Source: Acidimicrobiales bacterium
GTDB lineage: Bacteria; Actinomycetota; Acidimicrobiia; Acidimicrobiales; Aldehydirespiratoraceae
Direction: 5' to 3'
Length of the DNA: 64,000 bases
NCBI GenBank assembly: GCA_029247365.1
Contig: JAQWLJ010000047.1
Location: 1 to 64,000 of the forward strand
Both the position numbers and the translations under genes were made by a program. This document shows positions 1 to 9,660 of the stretch, piece by piece. Numbering within the stretch: the stretch's first letter is position 1; each line of letters begins with the position of its first letter. The notes beneath the pieces are model-generated. The model had not been told where the DNA came from, searched no databases, and saw only the letters and a list, made by a program, of their open reading frames with translations.

Positions 1-3
1 TGG

Positions 4-2358
4 TCAGGAGCCGCTGGTGAGGTCGACCATCCCGCTGGGAGTGAGCAGCGTTGCGGTCATGCAGGCCGGTCCGGTCTCGACCGAGTAGGGGAGCGCGTAC
101 TCACGGAAGCGGGCGGCCACTCGCTGACCCGGATGGTGGAACGAGAGTCCGAACAGCTCGACGCCGGTCGCCGACGTCGCAGCGGGCGTCTCGCCCGGCC
201 ACTCGATGAGGAAGGGGATCAATCCATCGCCGTCCTCGGGAGGCAGCGTCAGGCGCCATTGCAATACGTCGCCCGCGGGCGTCGTTCGCTGCATATCGAA
301 CCCCGGCCCCGGGTCGAGCTTGCGCGCAGCGCACCACTGGAGCCAGAGATCGAGGTTCGGCACCGCTGCGGCCCAGGTGATGAGCTGTGGCTCGGTTATG
401 TCATCGACACCAAACGGTCGGGGCATAGCTGGTTCGGGTTGTTCGGGGTCGGGGCCGATGATCTCGAGGTAGGCGCCACCGCCGAGCGCAAGTAACTCGT
501 TGGCTGTGCCGCGGCCGTCGTGGCGCCCGCCCGGTGTCGGCACGACTCCCCACTCGTCGGTGATTTTGGCCACGGTCATCGCGAGGTCGGGGGTGGCGTA
601 CACCAGGTGGTCGACACGTATCTCGAGTGCAGCAGCTCGGTGCACTACGCCCTTTTTCGAGCGGGGATCGATATCGACGGCGATGATGCCAGCGGCGTTG
701 CCTGGCCACTGGCGGTGATCGAGCATCAGGGAACGGCCGTCGGCGGTCGTGAACCCTCCGCGCACGCCGCCCACCGAGCGCGCGATGCGATCGGGGAAGC
801 CCACGGCCAGCGTGGCGCCAAGCTGGTCGATCGACGTGTCGACAAGCCCGAGCCCTGGTTCGACCCCAGCTCGGCGCGCAAGCTGACGAGCTCGATCGCG
901 GACCTGGCGGAGGGCTCGGTTATCGAGGGCTGGGTGTTCTGCGTCGGGGTCGAGCACCAGCTCAACCCGAGTGGAGAGGTCGATGGGCAGGTCGCTGGGA
1001 CGGCCCCGAAGGACGTCGCGTTCATCCAGGATCGCAGCGGCGACGCACGCCAGCCACGGGTGGCGAGCATCAACGATGCAGCGCCCGAGGCGCGGGTGTA
1101 CCGGCAGCTCGGCTATTCGGCGTCCGACGTCGGTCGCCACCTTGCGGTCGTCGAGCGCGTCGAGTCGTTGGAGGAGGTCGAGTGCGGTTCGCCAGGATGT
1201 CTCGCCCGGCGGGGTAAGGAAGGGCACCGAGCTCGGATCGGTGATACCGCGTCGAGCGAAGTCAAGAACCACTGGCGCAAGGTCGTCTTCGATGATCGAC
1301 GGCGGTGCTGCGGCCGGTCGTGCCGAGTGCTCAGCTTTGGACCACAGCCGGATGACGGTTCCGGGTCCGGTCCGACCGGCGCGCCCCGCACGTTGCTCGC
1401 ACGACGCCTTGCTCGTCGCCACGGTACGGAGTCCTGTCATGGCTGTACGGGGGTCGAGGCGAGCGCGACGTTCGAGGCCCGCGTCGACCACGAACGTGAT
1501 GCCTTCAACGGTAAGTGACGTCTCGGCGATGTTCGTTGCAAGAACGATCCGTCGGCCGGCACGGGTCACGAGCGCGGCGTCCTGTTGGGCTGCAGGTAAC
1601 GAGCCGTGCAGTGGCAAGACCGACGGCCCGTCGGGACCCAGCTCGGCCGTGAGTTCACGTTCGACGCTGCGAATCTCGCCCACGCCCGGAAGGAAGACGA
1701 GGATGTCACCGCTTCCCTTGAGTGCCTCGTGCACGGCGCGAACGACGGCGGGGACGATCGGTGCCCGTGGCTTGCGGGGCCGCCACAGAACATCGACCGG
1801 GAACGTCCTGCCTGGGCTGGCGATGACAGGTGCATCGCCGAGATGGCCTGACAACTCGCCTGCGTCGAGGGTGGCTGACATCACAAGGAGGCGGGCGTCG
1901 TGCTCGCCTTGCTCTCGGCCGACCAGGAAGAGCGCCAGGCCGACATCGCCCGGCACCGAGCGCTCATGGAACTCATCGAAGACGACGAGGCCGACACCAA
2001 ACAGTGCAGGATCGTCGACAAGCCGTGCCGTCAGCACCCCCTCGGTGACGACCACGACCCGGGTACGAGGTCCGACCGCCCGGTCATCGCGGGTGATCCA
2101 GCCGACGGTCTCGCCCGGGTCTTCGCCGAGCAGACGAGCCATGCGGCGTGCCGCGCTGCGTGCGGCCATGCGGCGGGGCTCGAGCATCACGATCGTCCGA
2201 CCGTCCAGCCACGGCTCGTCGAGCAAGCGAAGGGGCATGATCGTCGTCTTACCCGCACCGGTTTCAGCTGTCAGCACGGCCTGTCCGGCGTCGGCGAGCG
2301 CGGCCCGGACTTCCTCGATGCAGTCCTCGATCGGAAGGTCAGTGCGCGCCAAGGCCAT
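4..2358 (-). CDS. HrpB-like DEAH-box ATP-dependent helicase fused in frame to a C-terminal VOC/glyoxalase-like domain
   Basis: Helicase motifs TAETGAGKTT, DEFHER, MSATLDAG, QRAGRAGRTGPG; C-terminal about 205 aa starts RVDHLVYATPDLAMTV (glyoxalase-like); internal Met at 2358 (MALARTDLPIED) preferred as start. Confidence 0.85.
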   Translation of the reverse strand: MALARTDLPIEDCIEEVRAALADAGQAVLTAETGAGKTTIMPLRLLDEPWLDGRTIVMLEPRRMAARSAARRMARLLGEDPGETVGWITRDDRAVGPRTRVVVVTEGVLTARLVDDPALFGVGLVVFDEFHERSVPGDVGLALFLVGREQGEHDARLLVMSATLDAGELSGHLGDAPVIASPGRTFPVDVLWRPRKPRAPIVPAVVRAVHEALKGSGDILVFLPGVGEIRSVERELTAELGPDGPSVLPLHGSLPAAQQDAALVTRAGRRIVLATNIAETSLTVEGITFVVDAGLERRARLDPRTAMTGLRTVATSKASCEQRAGRAGRTGPGTVIRLWSKAEHSARPAAAPPSIIEDDLAPVVLDFARRGITDPSSVPFLTPPGETSWRTALDLLQRLDALDDRKVATDVGRRIAELPVHPRLGRCIVDARHPWLACVAAAILDERDVLRGRPSDLPIDLSTRVELVLDPDAEHPALDNRALRQVRDRARQLARRAGVEPGLGLVDTSIDQLGATLAVGFPDRIARSVGGVRGGFTTADGRSLMLDHRQWPGNAAGIIAVDIDPRSKKGVVHRAAALEIRVDHLVYATPDLAMTVAKITDEWGVVPTPGGRHDGRGTANELLALGGGAYLEIIGPDPEQPEPAMPRPFGVDDITEPQLITWAAAVPNLDLWLQWCAARKLDPGPGFDMQRTTPAGDVLQWRLTLPPEDGDGLIPFLIEWPGETPAATSATGVELFGLSFHHPGQRVAARFREYALPYSVETGPACMTATLLTPSGMVDLTSGS

Positions 2359-2425
2359 GACCGCATCATGCCTGCTGACAGGGTCGTTGCCCGGGCTCGG
2401 TCCGAACTGTGCGAGTCTCAGGAGC

Positions 2426-3304
2426 GTGAAAGTCCATCTCGTCGACGGCACATATGAGCTGTTCCGGTTCCACTATGCGCCGAGTAATCGTGAACCCCGC
2501 TCCGGCGCTCAGCGCGGCGTCCTCAACACGTTGCTCGATCTGGTTGCCGACGGGGCGACCCACATCGGAATCGCCACGGACCACGTCATCAAATCATGGC
2601 GCAACGATCTGTACGACGGATACAAGGACGGTTCCGATATCGATCCTGATCTCTTCGCCCAGTTCCCCGAGGTCGAAGACCTGCTGCAATTCGCTGGGTT
2701 CGAGGTGTGGCCCCAAGTCGCCCATGAAGCCGACGACGCGATGGCTGCCGCCGCGGCCCTCGCGGCAGCAGACGGCCGGGTCGAACAGGTCATCATCTGC
2801 ACACCCGACAAGGACCTCGCCCAGTGCGTCACCGACAATGGCCGAGTCGTGCAGCTCGACCGTCGCCGGGAGCTGACTTACGACCGTGCTGGGGTGATCG
2901 AGAAGTTCGGTGTGCCACCTGAATCGATTCCCGACTATCTCGGCGTGGTCGGGGATTCGGCGGATGGATTCCCCGGCCTGGCCGGCTGGGGGGCAAAGTC
3001 GGCTGCTGCGGTGTTGACTCGATACGGGCACATCGAGAACATCCCCCGCGACGTGGCTGACTGGGATGTCACCGTGCGCGGCGCGGCCAAGCTTGCCCTC
3101 ACCCTCCACGAGAAGTTTGAGGATGCACTCCTCTTCCGACGCATTGCCACCGTCGACCTGAACGCACCGGTCAGCAACTCCGTCGACGATATGGCCTGGC
3201 GTGGACCCCAACCCGGCTTCGATGAGATGTGCGAAGCACTCGGTGCGCAGCGCCAACGCCAACGTGCCCGGAAGCTCTGGGAGGAGCACCAGAATGGATC
3301 GTGA
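2426..3304 (+). CDS. 5'-3' exonuclease (flap/PolI N-terminal-like)
   Basis: GTG start after GGAG; VKVHLVDGTYELFRFHYAP, TPDKDLAQCV, IPDYLGVVGDSADGFPGLAGWGAKSAA. Confidence 0.85.
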   Translation: MKVHLVDGTYELFRFHYAPSNREPRSGAQRGVLNTLLDLVADGATHIGIATDHVIKSWRNDLYDGYKDGSDIDPDLFAQFPEVEDLLQFAGFEVWPQVAHEADDAMAAAAALAAADGRVEQVIICTPDKDLAQCVTDNGRVVQLDRRRELTYDRAGVIEKFGVPPESIPDYLGVVGDSADGFPGLAGWGAKSAAAVLTRYGHIENIPRDVADWDVTVRGAAKLALTLHEKFEDALLFRRIATVDLNAPVSNSVDDMAWRGPQPGFDEMCEALGAQRQRQRARKLWEEHQNGS

Positions 3305-3920
3305 GGCCGCAGTCGCGATCGCGGCCGAACACGGGGGTGACGAACTCGCCCGCCGAATCGATTTCATTTACGAACTCGACCGGCTCAAGACGGTGCTTCG
3401 ACAGAGCATGCTCATCGACGACAGTCGCCAGGAGAATTCTGCCGAGCACTCGTGGCACCTCGCGATGGCCGCCCTCACCCTCGCGCCGCTCGCTGCCGAG
3501 CCCATCGACGTCGAGCACGCGGTGAAGATCCTGCTCGTCCACGACATCGTCGAGATCGATGCCGGCGACGCGTTCATCTACGACGAAGCGAAGCGGGCCG
3601 AAGCCGAGGCTGCAGAGCAGGCTGCGGCCGACCGCATCTTCGGGATGCTGCCCGAACCCGAGGCGACCGAGTTCCGGGCGCTGTGGGATGAATACGAGGA
3701 ACAATCGACCCCCGAAGGGCGGTTTGCCTACAGCTGCGATCGGCTGCAGCCCCTCCTCCTCAACGTTGCGATCGACGGCGGGAGTTGGCGAAGGCACGGT
3801 GTGAGCGCCAGTCGGGTGAAACAGGTCAACGGCAAAATCGAGATTGGGCTACCGAGCGTGTGGCCCGCCGCAGAGGCGATGATCGACCGAGCCGTCGAAG
3901 AAGGGAAGCTCGAGCCATGA
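3294..3920 (+). CDS. HD-domain phosphohydrolase (YfbR/HDDC2-like)
   Basis: ENSAEHSWHLAM...LLVHDIVEIDAGD HD motif; overlaps upstream gene end. Confidence 0.85.
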   Translation: MDREAAVAIAAEHGGDELARRIDFIYELDRLKTVLRQSMLIDDSRQENSAEHSWHLAMAALTLAPLAAEPIDVEHAVKILLVHDIVEIDAGDAFIYDEAKRAEAEAAEQAAADRIFGMLPEPEATEFRALWDEYEEQSTPEGRFAYSCDRLQPLLLNVAIDGGSWRRHGVSASRVKQVNGKIEIGLPSVWPAAEAMIDRAVEEGKLEP

Positions 3921-5122
3921 CCGATGTCTTCGTGTACGACGCAGTCCGCAGCCCGCGCGGGAAGGGAAAGCATGGCGCTCCGATGGCTGACGCCGCGCTA
4001 CCGCATCAGCTCGTCGCACAGTTGATCGCCGAACTCGATCGGCGCCACGAGGTAAACCCGCACATCGAGCAGCTCACGGTGAGCTGTGTCGGCCAGACCG
4101 GAGCTCAGGGCGGTCACATCGCGCTGGTGTCCAAGCTTGAGGCGGATCTTCCGGCGGAAACGGTCGTCCACTCCGTCAACAACTACTGCGTCGGCGGCTT
4201 GAGCGCGATCGGCGCAGCCGCCAACGCAATTCGAGCGGGAGCTATCGACCTCGCGTACGCGGGTGGCGTCGAGATGATGTCGCACGTGCCTTTCGGGGCC
4301 GATAAGGCCAGCTACTACGCCGACCCGGCAGTTGCGGGAGCCCTGTCGTACGCGCCTCCCGGTATCGGAGCTGACGTGCTCGCTCATCTCAACGACATCG
4401 ACCGAGAGACCCTGGACCGGTGGGCCCTTCGCTCGCACCATCGCGCTGCGGCGGCGTGGGATGCCGGAATCTACAACGACAGCGTTGTCGCGATCACCGG
4501 TGCCGATGGCGATGTCGCCATCGCACGTGATGAGACGATCGTCGCTGACATGACCGCCGAGAAGATCGCTGCACTGTCACCTGTGTTCGAGAAGATGGGC
4601 GAAACTGCGTTCGATGCGGTGGTCGAGGCGGCCCGCCCTGGTACCGGCCCAATCGAGCACCGCCACACGATTGCCCACTGCCCGCCGATCGCCGATGGTG
4701 CGTCGATCGTGTTGCTCGGCTCAGCCGACGCCGGCGTCCGCTGCGGCTTGGAACCGGTGGCCCGCCTCGTCGACCTCGTCGAGGCTTCCGGCGATCCGAT
4801 CCTGCAACTCACCGCTGGCGCGACCGCAATGGGGCGCTTGCTCGGCCGTAACGGTTTCGATCTCATGGCTATGGACCACATCGAGTACATGGAAGCCTTC
4901 GCCGTCGTGCCCGCCTTGTTCGAACGCGATCACGACGTCGATATGGAGCGCGTCAACCCGCATGGCGGCCACCTCGCAATGGGCCACCCGATGGGCGCCA
5001 CTGGCGCGATCCTTGCCACTGCGGTCACGGCCGAGCTGCGGCGCACGGGTGCTGGACGTGGCCTCGCCGTTGCCCACGGCGGCGCCGGGGTCGGTATCGC
5101 CGCTGTCTTCGAAGCCGCCTAA
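3917..5122 (+). CDS. thiolase (acetyl-CoA C-acyltransferase)
   Basis: AVRSPRGKGKHG, NNYCVGGLSAIGAAANAIRAG, NPHGGHLAMGHPMGATGA. Confidence 0.85.
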   Translation: MTDVFVYDAVRSPRGKGKHGAPMADAALPHQLVAQLIAELDRRHEVNPHIEQLTVSCVGQTGAQGGHIALVSKLEADLPAETVVHSVNNYCVGGLSAIGAAANAIRAGAIDLAYAGGVEMMSHVPFGADKASYYADPAVAGALSYAPPGIGADVLAHLNDIDRETLDRWALRSHHRAAAAWDAGIYNDSVVAITGADGDVAIARDETIVADMTAEKIAALSPVFEKMGETAFDAVVEAARPGTGPIEHRHTIAHCPPIADGASIVLLGSADAGVRCGLEPVARLVDLVEASGDPILQLTAGATAMGRLLGRNGFDLMAMDHIEYMEAFAVVPALFERDHDVDMERVNPHGGHLAMGHPMGATGAILATAVTAELRRTGAGRGLAVAHGGAGVGIAAVFEAA

Positions 5123-5625
5123 GCCGGGGGAAGCACGACGACCCCGTCGGAGTCGCAGTAGATGCGGTCACCCGGACTGATCGTCGCCCCGCCGAACGTG
5201 ACCGGCACGTCGCGCTTCCCGACGCCGTGCTTCTCGGTCTTGCGAGGAACCCTGCCGAGTGCGAAGACGCCGATGTCGGTCGCCTGCAGTTCATGGGTGT
5301 CTCGGACCGCGGCATAGACCACGAAACCGGCCCAGCCATTGCCGGCCGCCTCGGTGGCCACGTTGCCACCAACCATCGACCGCCGTAGCGACCCGCCGCC
5401 ATCGATGACGAGCACCCGACCCTCGCCCGGTTCGGTGATGGCGTCCTTGACGACCGAATTGTCCTCGAATGCCTTCACTGTCGAAACGGCACCGGCGAAA
5501 CCGCTACGTCCTCCCAAGCTCACAAATCGTTCGGTCAGGATCTGAGGGAGCGGTCCGTCATAGTCGTCGTGGTCATCGCAGACGTCGGAGGTCGGGCGGA
5601 ACGGGACGGATTCCGTCATACCCAA
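5119..5625 (-). CDS. RraA-like / 4-hydroxy-4-methyl-2-oxoglutarate aldolase family protein
   Basis: GGGSLRRSMVGGNVATEAAGNGWAGFVVYAAVRDTHEL. Confidence 0.85.
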   Translation of the reverse strand: MGMTESVPFRPTSDVCDDHDDYDGPLPQILTERFVSLGGRSGFAGAVSTVKAFEDNSVVKDAITEPGEGRVLVIDGGGSLRRSMVGGNVATEAAGNGWAGFVVYAAVRDTHELQATDIGVFALGRVPRKTEKHGVGKRDVPVTFGGATISPGDRIYCDSDGVVVLPPA

Positions 5626-5830
5626 AGGCTACAAGTCGTGCTCGGGGAGGCCAGACCGAGTCGCCTTCTCACCCTGGTCGAGCGGCAGCTTGCGGGGTGC
5701 CGGCAGGCGGCCACGGCGAGTTCCAGTCGTCTCTGACTGCCCCTAAACCATGAACGGCCCCGGCTGGCGGGCGGACGCCAGAAACGGTGCCTGTTTGCCC
5801 CCTGCCGCCGCGGGCGGCGACCATGGTGTC

Positions 5831-6970
5831 ATGAGCGATGAGATCCACCCCTTTATCGTCCACGTCTCCGACAACGAGATCGCCGACCTGCGCGGGCGAC
5901 TTCAACGCACCCGTTGGTCTGAGGCCGAGCCGGTTGACGACTGGAGCCAGGGCATCCCGCTCGCCTACGCACAAGAACTCTGTGAGTACTGGGCAACGGA
6001 GTACGACTGGCGTCGGTTCGAGGCCCAGGTCAACGCCTATGACAACTTCATCACAGAGATCGACGGTGTCGACATCCACTTCATGCATGTGCGGTCACTG
6101 CACGAGGACGCCACCCCGATGGTGCTCACGCACGGTTGGCCCGGGTCGGTCGCCGAGTTCATGGCGGTGCTCGATCCGCTCACGAACCCAACGGCCCACG
6201 GCGGCACGGCCAGCGACGCGTTCCATCTCGTCGTGCCCTCGCTGCCGGGGTATGGCTGGAGCGGGAAGCCAACCACCACCGGTTGTGGCGTCGACTGGAT
6301 CGCCACGGCCTGGGACACGCTCATGGGTCGGCTCGGGTACAACACCTATGTCGCGCAAGGCGGTGACTGGGGTGGCGCCGTCACCACGGCCATCGGCGCA
6401 CAGGCGCTCGGTCGAGTGCAGGCAATCCACACCAACATGCCCATTGCCCGCCCCGATCCGGGCAATATGGAAAATCTCGACGAGACAGAGCACGCCGCAC
6501 TCGCCGCGATGACTTACTACAACGACTGGGACTCGGGCTACAGCAAGCAGCAGTCGACCCGACCACAGACGCTCGGCTACGGACTCGTCGACTCGCCGGC
6601 TGGTCAGGCTGCGTGGATAGCGGAGAAGATGTGGGCCTGGACCGACAACGATGGTCACCCTGAGTCGGCGCTCACCCGCGACCAGATCCTCGACAACATC
6701 TCGATCTACTGGTTCAACGCAGCGGCGGCATCGTCGGGCCGGCTCTACTGGGAGAGCTTCGCCAAGTTCGGTGCCGGCACCGTCGAGATCCCGACGGGCT
6801 GTTCACTGTTCCCCAAGGAGATCATCAAGTCGTCACGTCGCTGGGCGCAGGGCCGCTACCTCGACATCCAGTACTGGAACGAACTCGATGCCGGCGGCCA
6901 CTTTGCGGCCTGGGAGGTGCCCGATGTGTTCGTCGGCGAACTCCGTGCCGCATTCCGTGTCTTGCTCTGA
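5831..6970 (+). CDS. epoxide hydrolase family (EHN-type alpha/beta hydrolase)
   Basis: IADLRGRLQRTRWSE N-domain; LTHGWPGSVAEF; GGDWGGAV nucleophile region. Confidence 0.88.
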   Translation: MSDEIHPFIVHVSDNEIADLRGRLQRTRWSEAEPVDDWSQGIPLAYAQELCEYWATEYDWRRFEAQVNAYDNFITEIDGVDIHFMHVRSLHEDATPMVLTHGWPGSVAEFMAVLDPLTNPTAHGGTASDAFHLVVPSLPGYGWSGKPTTTGCGVDWIATAWDTLMGRLGYNTYVAQGGDWGGAVTTAIGAQALGRVQAIHTNMPIARPDPGNMENLDETEHAALAAMTYYNDWDSGYSKQQSTRPQTLGYGLVDSPAGQAAWIAEKMWAWTDNDGHPESALTRDQILDNISIYWFNAAAASSGRLYWESFAKFGAGTVEIPTGCSLFPKEIIKSSRRWAQGRYLDIQYWNELDAGGHFAAWEVPDVFVGELRAAFRVLL

Positions 6971-7081
6971 CCCGGCCACGTAGCTCGCTGAGGGGCCAAC
7001 CCGCCCAGAACGGCTCGCCGTCGATGCGCAGAAGCGGGCCAGTGCGTGTCATGGACTCGCCAGCGAGGCGCGATCCCTTGC

Positions 7082-8080
7082 TCAGCGCGGTCGCATCACC
7101 AGGTCTTCGATCCGGAGGTCGCTGCCGTAGTTTGCGAGAAACGCTGCTGGGTTGGGGATGCCCATCAGTTCGTGAGTTTCGCGATGGCAGTGGTGGATGT
7201 CGTAGTAGCGATCGATCCAGCCCTGTAGGTAGTCGAGCGCGTCGACGCCGGACACTCGCCTGAGCATCTCGGGCTGGAACTCGCTGATGACGGTAGGCCG
7301 GAGGTCGGAGAGGATCCGCTCGGCACCGGCGAAGACCAACGCCTCTGCGCCCTCGACATCGACCTTGATCAGGTCGACGGACCCAGAGACAAGCTCGTCG
7401 AGCGGGGCGACTGCAACAACCATCGCAGTTGGGTCGAGGACAGCGTCGTCGACTCCCGCAATGAAGCCTCCGTTTGAACCAAGCGCGGTGCGAATCACGG
7501 CATGCCCACGCTCCGTTCCGCACGCCAGCGGGTGGAGTTCGATCTGATTCTGGCGGTTTCGCGCTGCGCTTGTCAGCAACAACCGGCAGTTCTCGCTGTT
7601 CGGTTCAACGCTCACTACCCGACCGGTGGGCCCGACGAGGCCAGCTGCAAGAACTGAGTACAGGCCGACGTTGGCACCGACATCGACGAACGTCATCCCG
7701 GGTTTGAGGAAACCCCGCACGAAGGCGAGGAGGTGAGGCTCGTAGGTGCCATCGACGATCGGCTGGCTGACCGAGATATCGGCCGTGTCGATCATCAGTG
7801 TCGCTCCGTCGATTTCGACCTCGGCGATGTCCTTGGGTCGGAAGCGGATCGTGAACGGCGTGGGGACGTGGTGGTGATCGAAGGCGGCCACGATCTTGCG
7901 CCACGTCGCGACCGGGTCAGTTGGATCGACAGCACCGACAGTGTCGACGAGCGTCTGAACTTGTTCGATGGTGGGATCGGTCCCGTAGACCGTCATGAAC
8001 GCCGGCCCGAGTCGGCGACGAGCGACGAGGCGGCGCCAACGGCGGCGGAGTCCGGGGATAAGTCGTCTGACCAACGTCAC
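7082..8080 (-). CDS. FkbM-family methyltransferase
   Basis: FVDVGANVGLYSVLAAGLVGPTGRVVSVEPNSENCRLL; DLIKVDVEGAEALVFAGAERIL; start (GTG 8080 or ATG 8104) uncertain. Confidence 0.82.
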   Translation of the reverse strand: MTLVRRLIPGLRRRWRRLVARRRLGPAFMTVYGTDPTIEQVQTLVDTVGAVDPTDPVATWRKIVAAFDHHHVPTPFTIRFRPKDIAEVEIDGATLMIDTADISVSQPIVDGTYEPHLLAFVRGFLKPGMTFVDVGANVGLYSVLAAGLVGPTGRVVSVEPNSENCRLLLTSAARNRQNQIELHPLACGTERGHAVIRTALGSNGGFIAGVDDAVLDPTAMVVAVAPLDELVSGSVDLIKVDVEGAEALVFAGAERILSDLRPTVISEFQPEMLRRVSGVDALDYLQGWIDRYYDIHHCHRETHELMGIPNPAAFLANYGSDLRIEDLVMRPR

Positions 8081-8102
8081 CAGTCGAGCGTACGCTGGCC
8101 GC

Positions 8103-8504
8103 ATGCCCGAGATTCGCTTCTCCGCCGATACGCATCCCGAACTCGTCCGGCACGTTCGGGTATGGCTCGAGTCGACCGAAGAACAGCGAGGGGTTGCTGA
8201 CGTCGTCGAGGCAAGTGCCGATCTCACCAAGGACGCGCTTCGGCTGATCGCGAGTGCTGCGCCAGCGCCGATCGCCCAGTCCGATCTCGTTGCGGGGCTG
8301 ACCAAGCTCGGCCACCAGGCCACTGACGCCGCACGCGATGCTGCGTTGGCTGGGCTCGACGGACTGGCGTCGGTTACCGACGGGCGCCTCGTCAAGAAGG
8401 TTGGGGAAGAAGGCGCGAAGGCGGCGTACGCGATGAACCAGGCGACCGCGAAGCAAGTTCTCAAGAGCCTGTTCGGCGGACGTCCATCGAGCGACGATGC
8501 CTAA
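8103..8504 (+). CDS. hypothetical protein, Ala-rich helical
   Basis: 133-aa ORF MPEIRFSADTHPELVRHV...; divergent from the FkbM gene. Confidence 0.6.
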   Translation: MPEIRFSADTHPELVRHVRVWLESTEEQRGVADVVEASADLTKDALRLIASAAPAPIAQSDLVAGLTKLGHQATDAARDAALAGLDGLASVTDGRLVKKVGEEGAKAAYAMNQATAKQVLKSLFGGRPSSDDA

Positions 8505-8853
8505 AAGCGCTCGGCTGGATTGATGTCGTCGATGTCGGATCAGCCGCGAAGTCATAGCAACCGAGTGAGCGCATCTCTTGCCCTGCTCGGTTTGGGAAGC
8601 GGCCGAGGGTTCTTCGCCCCCGCCAAGCGGTGAGCATCTTGGTGTTGCGACCGGCGACGTGGTGACGCCGGTTCCGGTGCGAGTCGTTCGGCGCGCTCCA
8701 TCAAGGCATCGTGCGCCGTCTTGAGACTGTCGAACCCGCCGGCGGGGAGGGGAAGGCCATCAAAGTCCACCTATCGACTGGAGATCACCCGCAAGAGCCG
8801 CCTCCGCCCGAGTCGCGGCCGCTAGAATCTCTGTTTTCTAGTAGGGAGAACGC

Positions 8854-9660
8854 ATGGCCGATGTAGCGATCGGACGCGGCAAGAGCGCCCGGCAGGCCTT
8901 CGAACTTGACGACATCGTGCTCGTCCCGAGTCGGCGCGTACGCGATCGCGACGATGTCGACCTGTCGTGGAAGATCGACGCCTACCGCTTCGATCTGCCG
9001 GTGATGGCCGCCGGTGAGTCGACCACCGACGGTGTCTTGCCGGTGCTCGATCTCGAAGCCTTGATCGGTGATGCCGAGCCTGATGCGGGCGCCTTGCGCG
9101 ACGCCGTGGCCGAGGCCCGTGGCGAGGGTCGGGTCGCCGTGAGCGTCTCCCCCAATCGAGCCTCTGAACTCGTGCCGTTGGGGGTCAAGGCCGAAGCCGA
9201 ACTCATCGTCATCCGCGGCGACATCGTCTCGGCCGACCACGTGTCGTCGGAAGGTGACAGTGATCTCCGAACCCTCATCCGGTCCACCGATGCGCCGGTC
9301 ATCGTCGGCGGCTGTGTCAGCTACAGCTCGGCGAAGCACCTGATGCGCACCGGGGCTGCCGGTGTCCTGATCGGTGGCGGTCGTTCCGACCTCGGAATGG
9401 ACGTGCCGCTCGCAACGGCCATTGCTGATGCTCGCGCGGCCCGCGTGCGCCACCTCGACGAGACCAGCGTCTACTGCCACATCATCGCCATGGGCCCGTC
9501 CAACGGTGTCGATGCTGCCAAGGCCATCGCAGTTGGCGCTGATGCCGTCATGGTCGATGGCGATGTGTCGGACTACCCCGACGCGCTTCGCTCCACGATG
9601 GCGCTCTGCGGCTATACCGACGTGAAGTCGTTCCAGAAGGCCGAGGTTGTTGTCCGGTGA
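8854..9660 (+). CDS. GuaB3-type IMP dehydrogenase-related protein, shortened
   Basis: [41 protein letters not shown] matches GuaB3 N-terminus; [14 protein letters not shown]; 268 aa. Confidence 0.8.
   Translation: MADVAIGRGKSARQAFELDDIVLVPSRRVRDRDDVDLSWKIDAYRFDLPVMAAGESTTDGVLPVLDLEALIGDAEPDAGALRDAVAEARGEGRVAVSVSPNRASELVPLGVKAEAELIVIRGDIVSADHVSSEGDSDLRTLIRSTDAPVIVGGCVSYSSAKHLMRTGAAGVLIGGGRSDLGMDVPLATAIADARAARVRHLDETSVYCHIIAMGPSNGVDAAKAIAVGADAVMVDGDVSDYPDALRSTMALCGYTDVKSFQKAEVVVR

Noticed and set aside
971-2425. 5' extension of the exonuclease ORF and other + ORFs (e.g. 520..1518)
   Set aside because: Antisense to the HrpB-like helicase; real exonuclease start is GTG 2426 with an upstream GGAG.
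8552-8770. 72-aa - strand ORF
   Set aside because: No family signal and Arg/Pro/Ala-rich composition typical of spurious high-GC ORFs.
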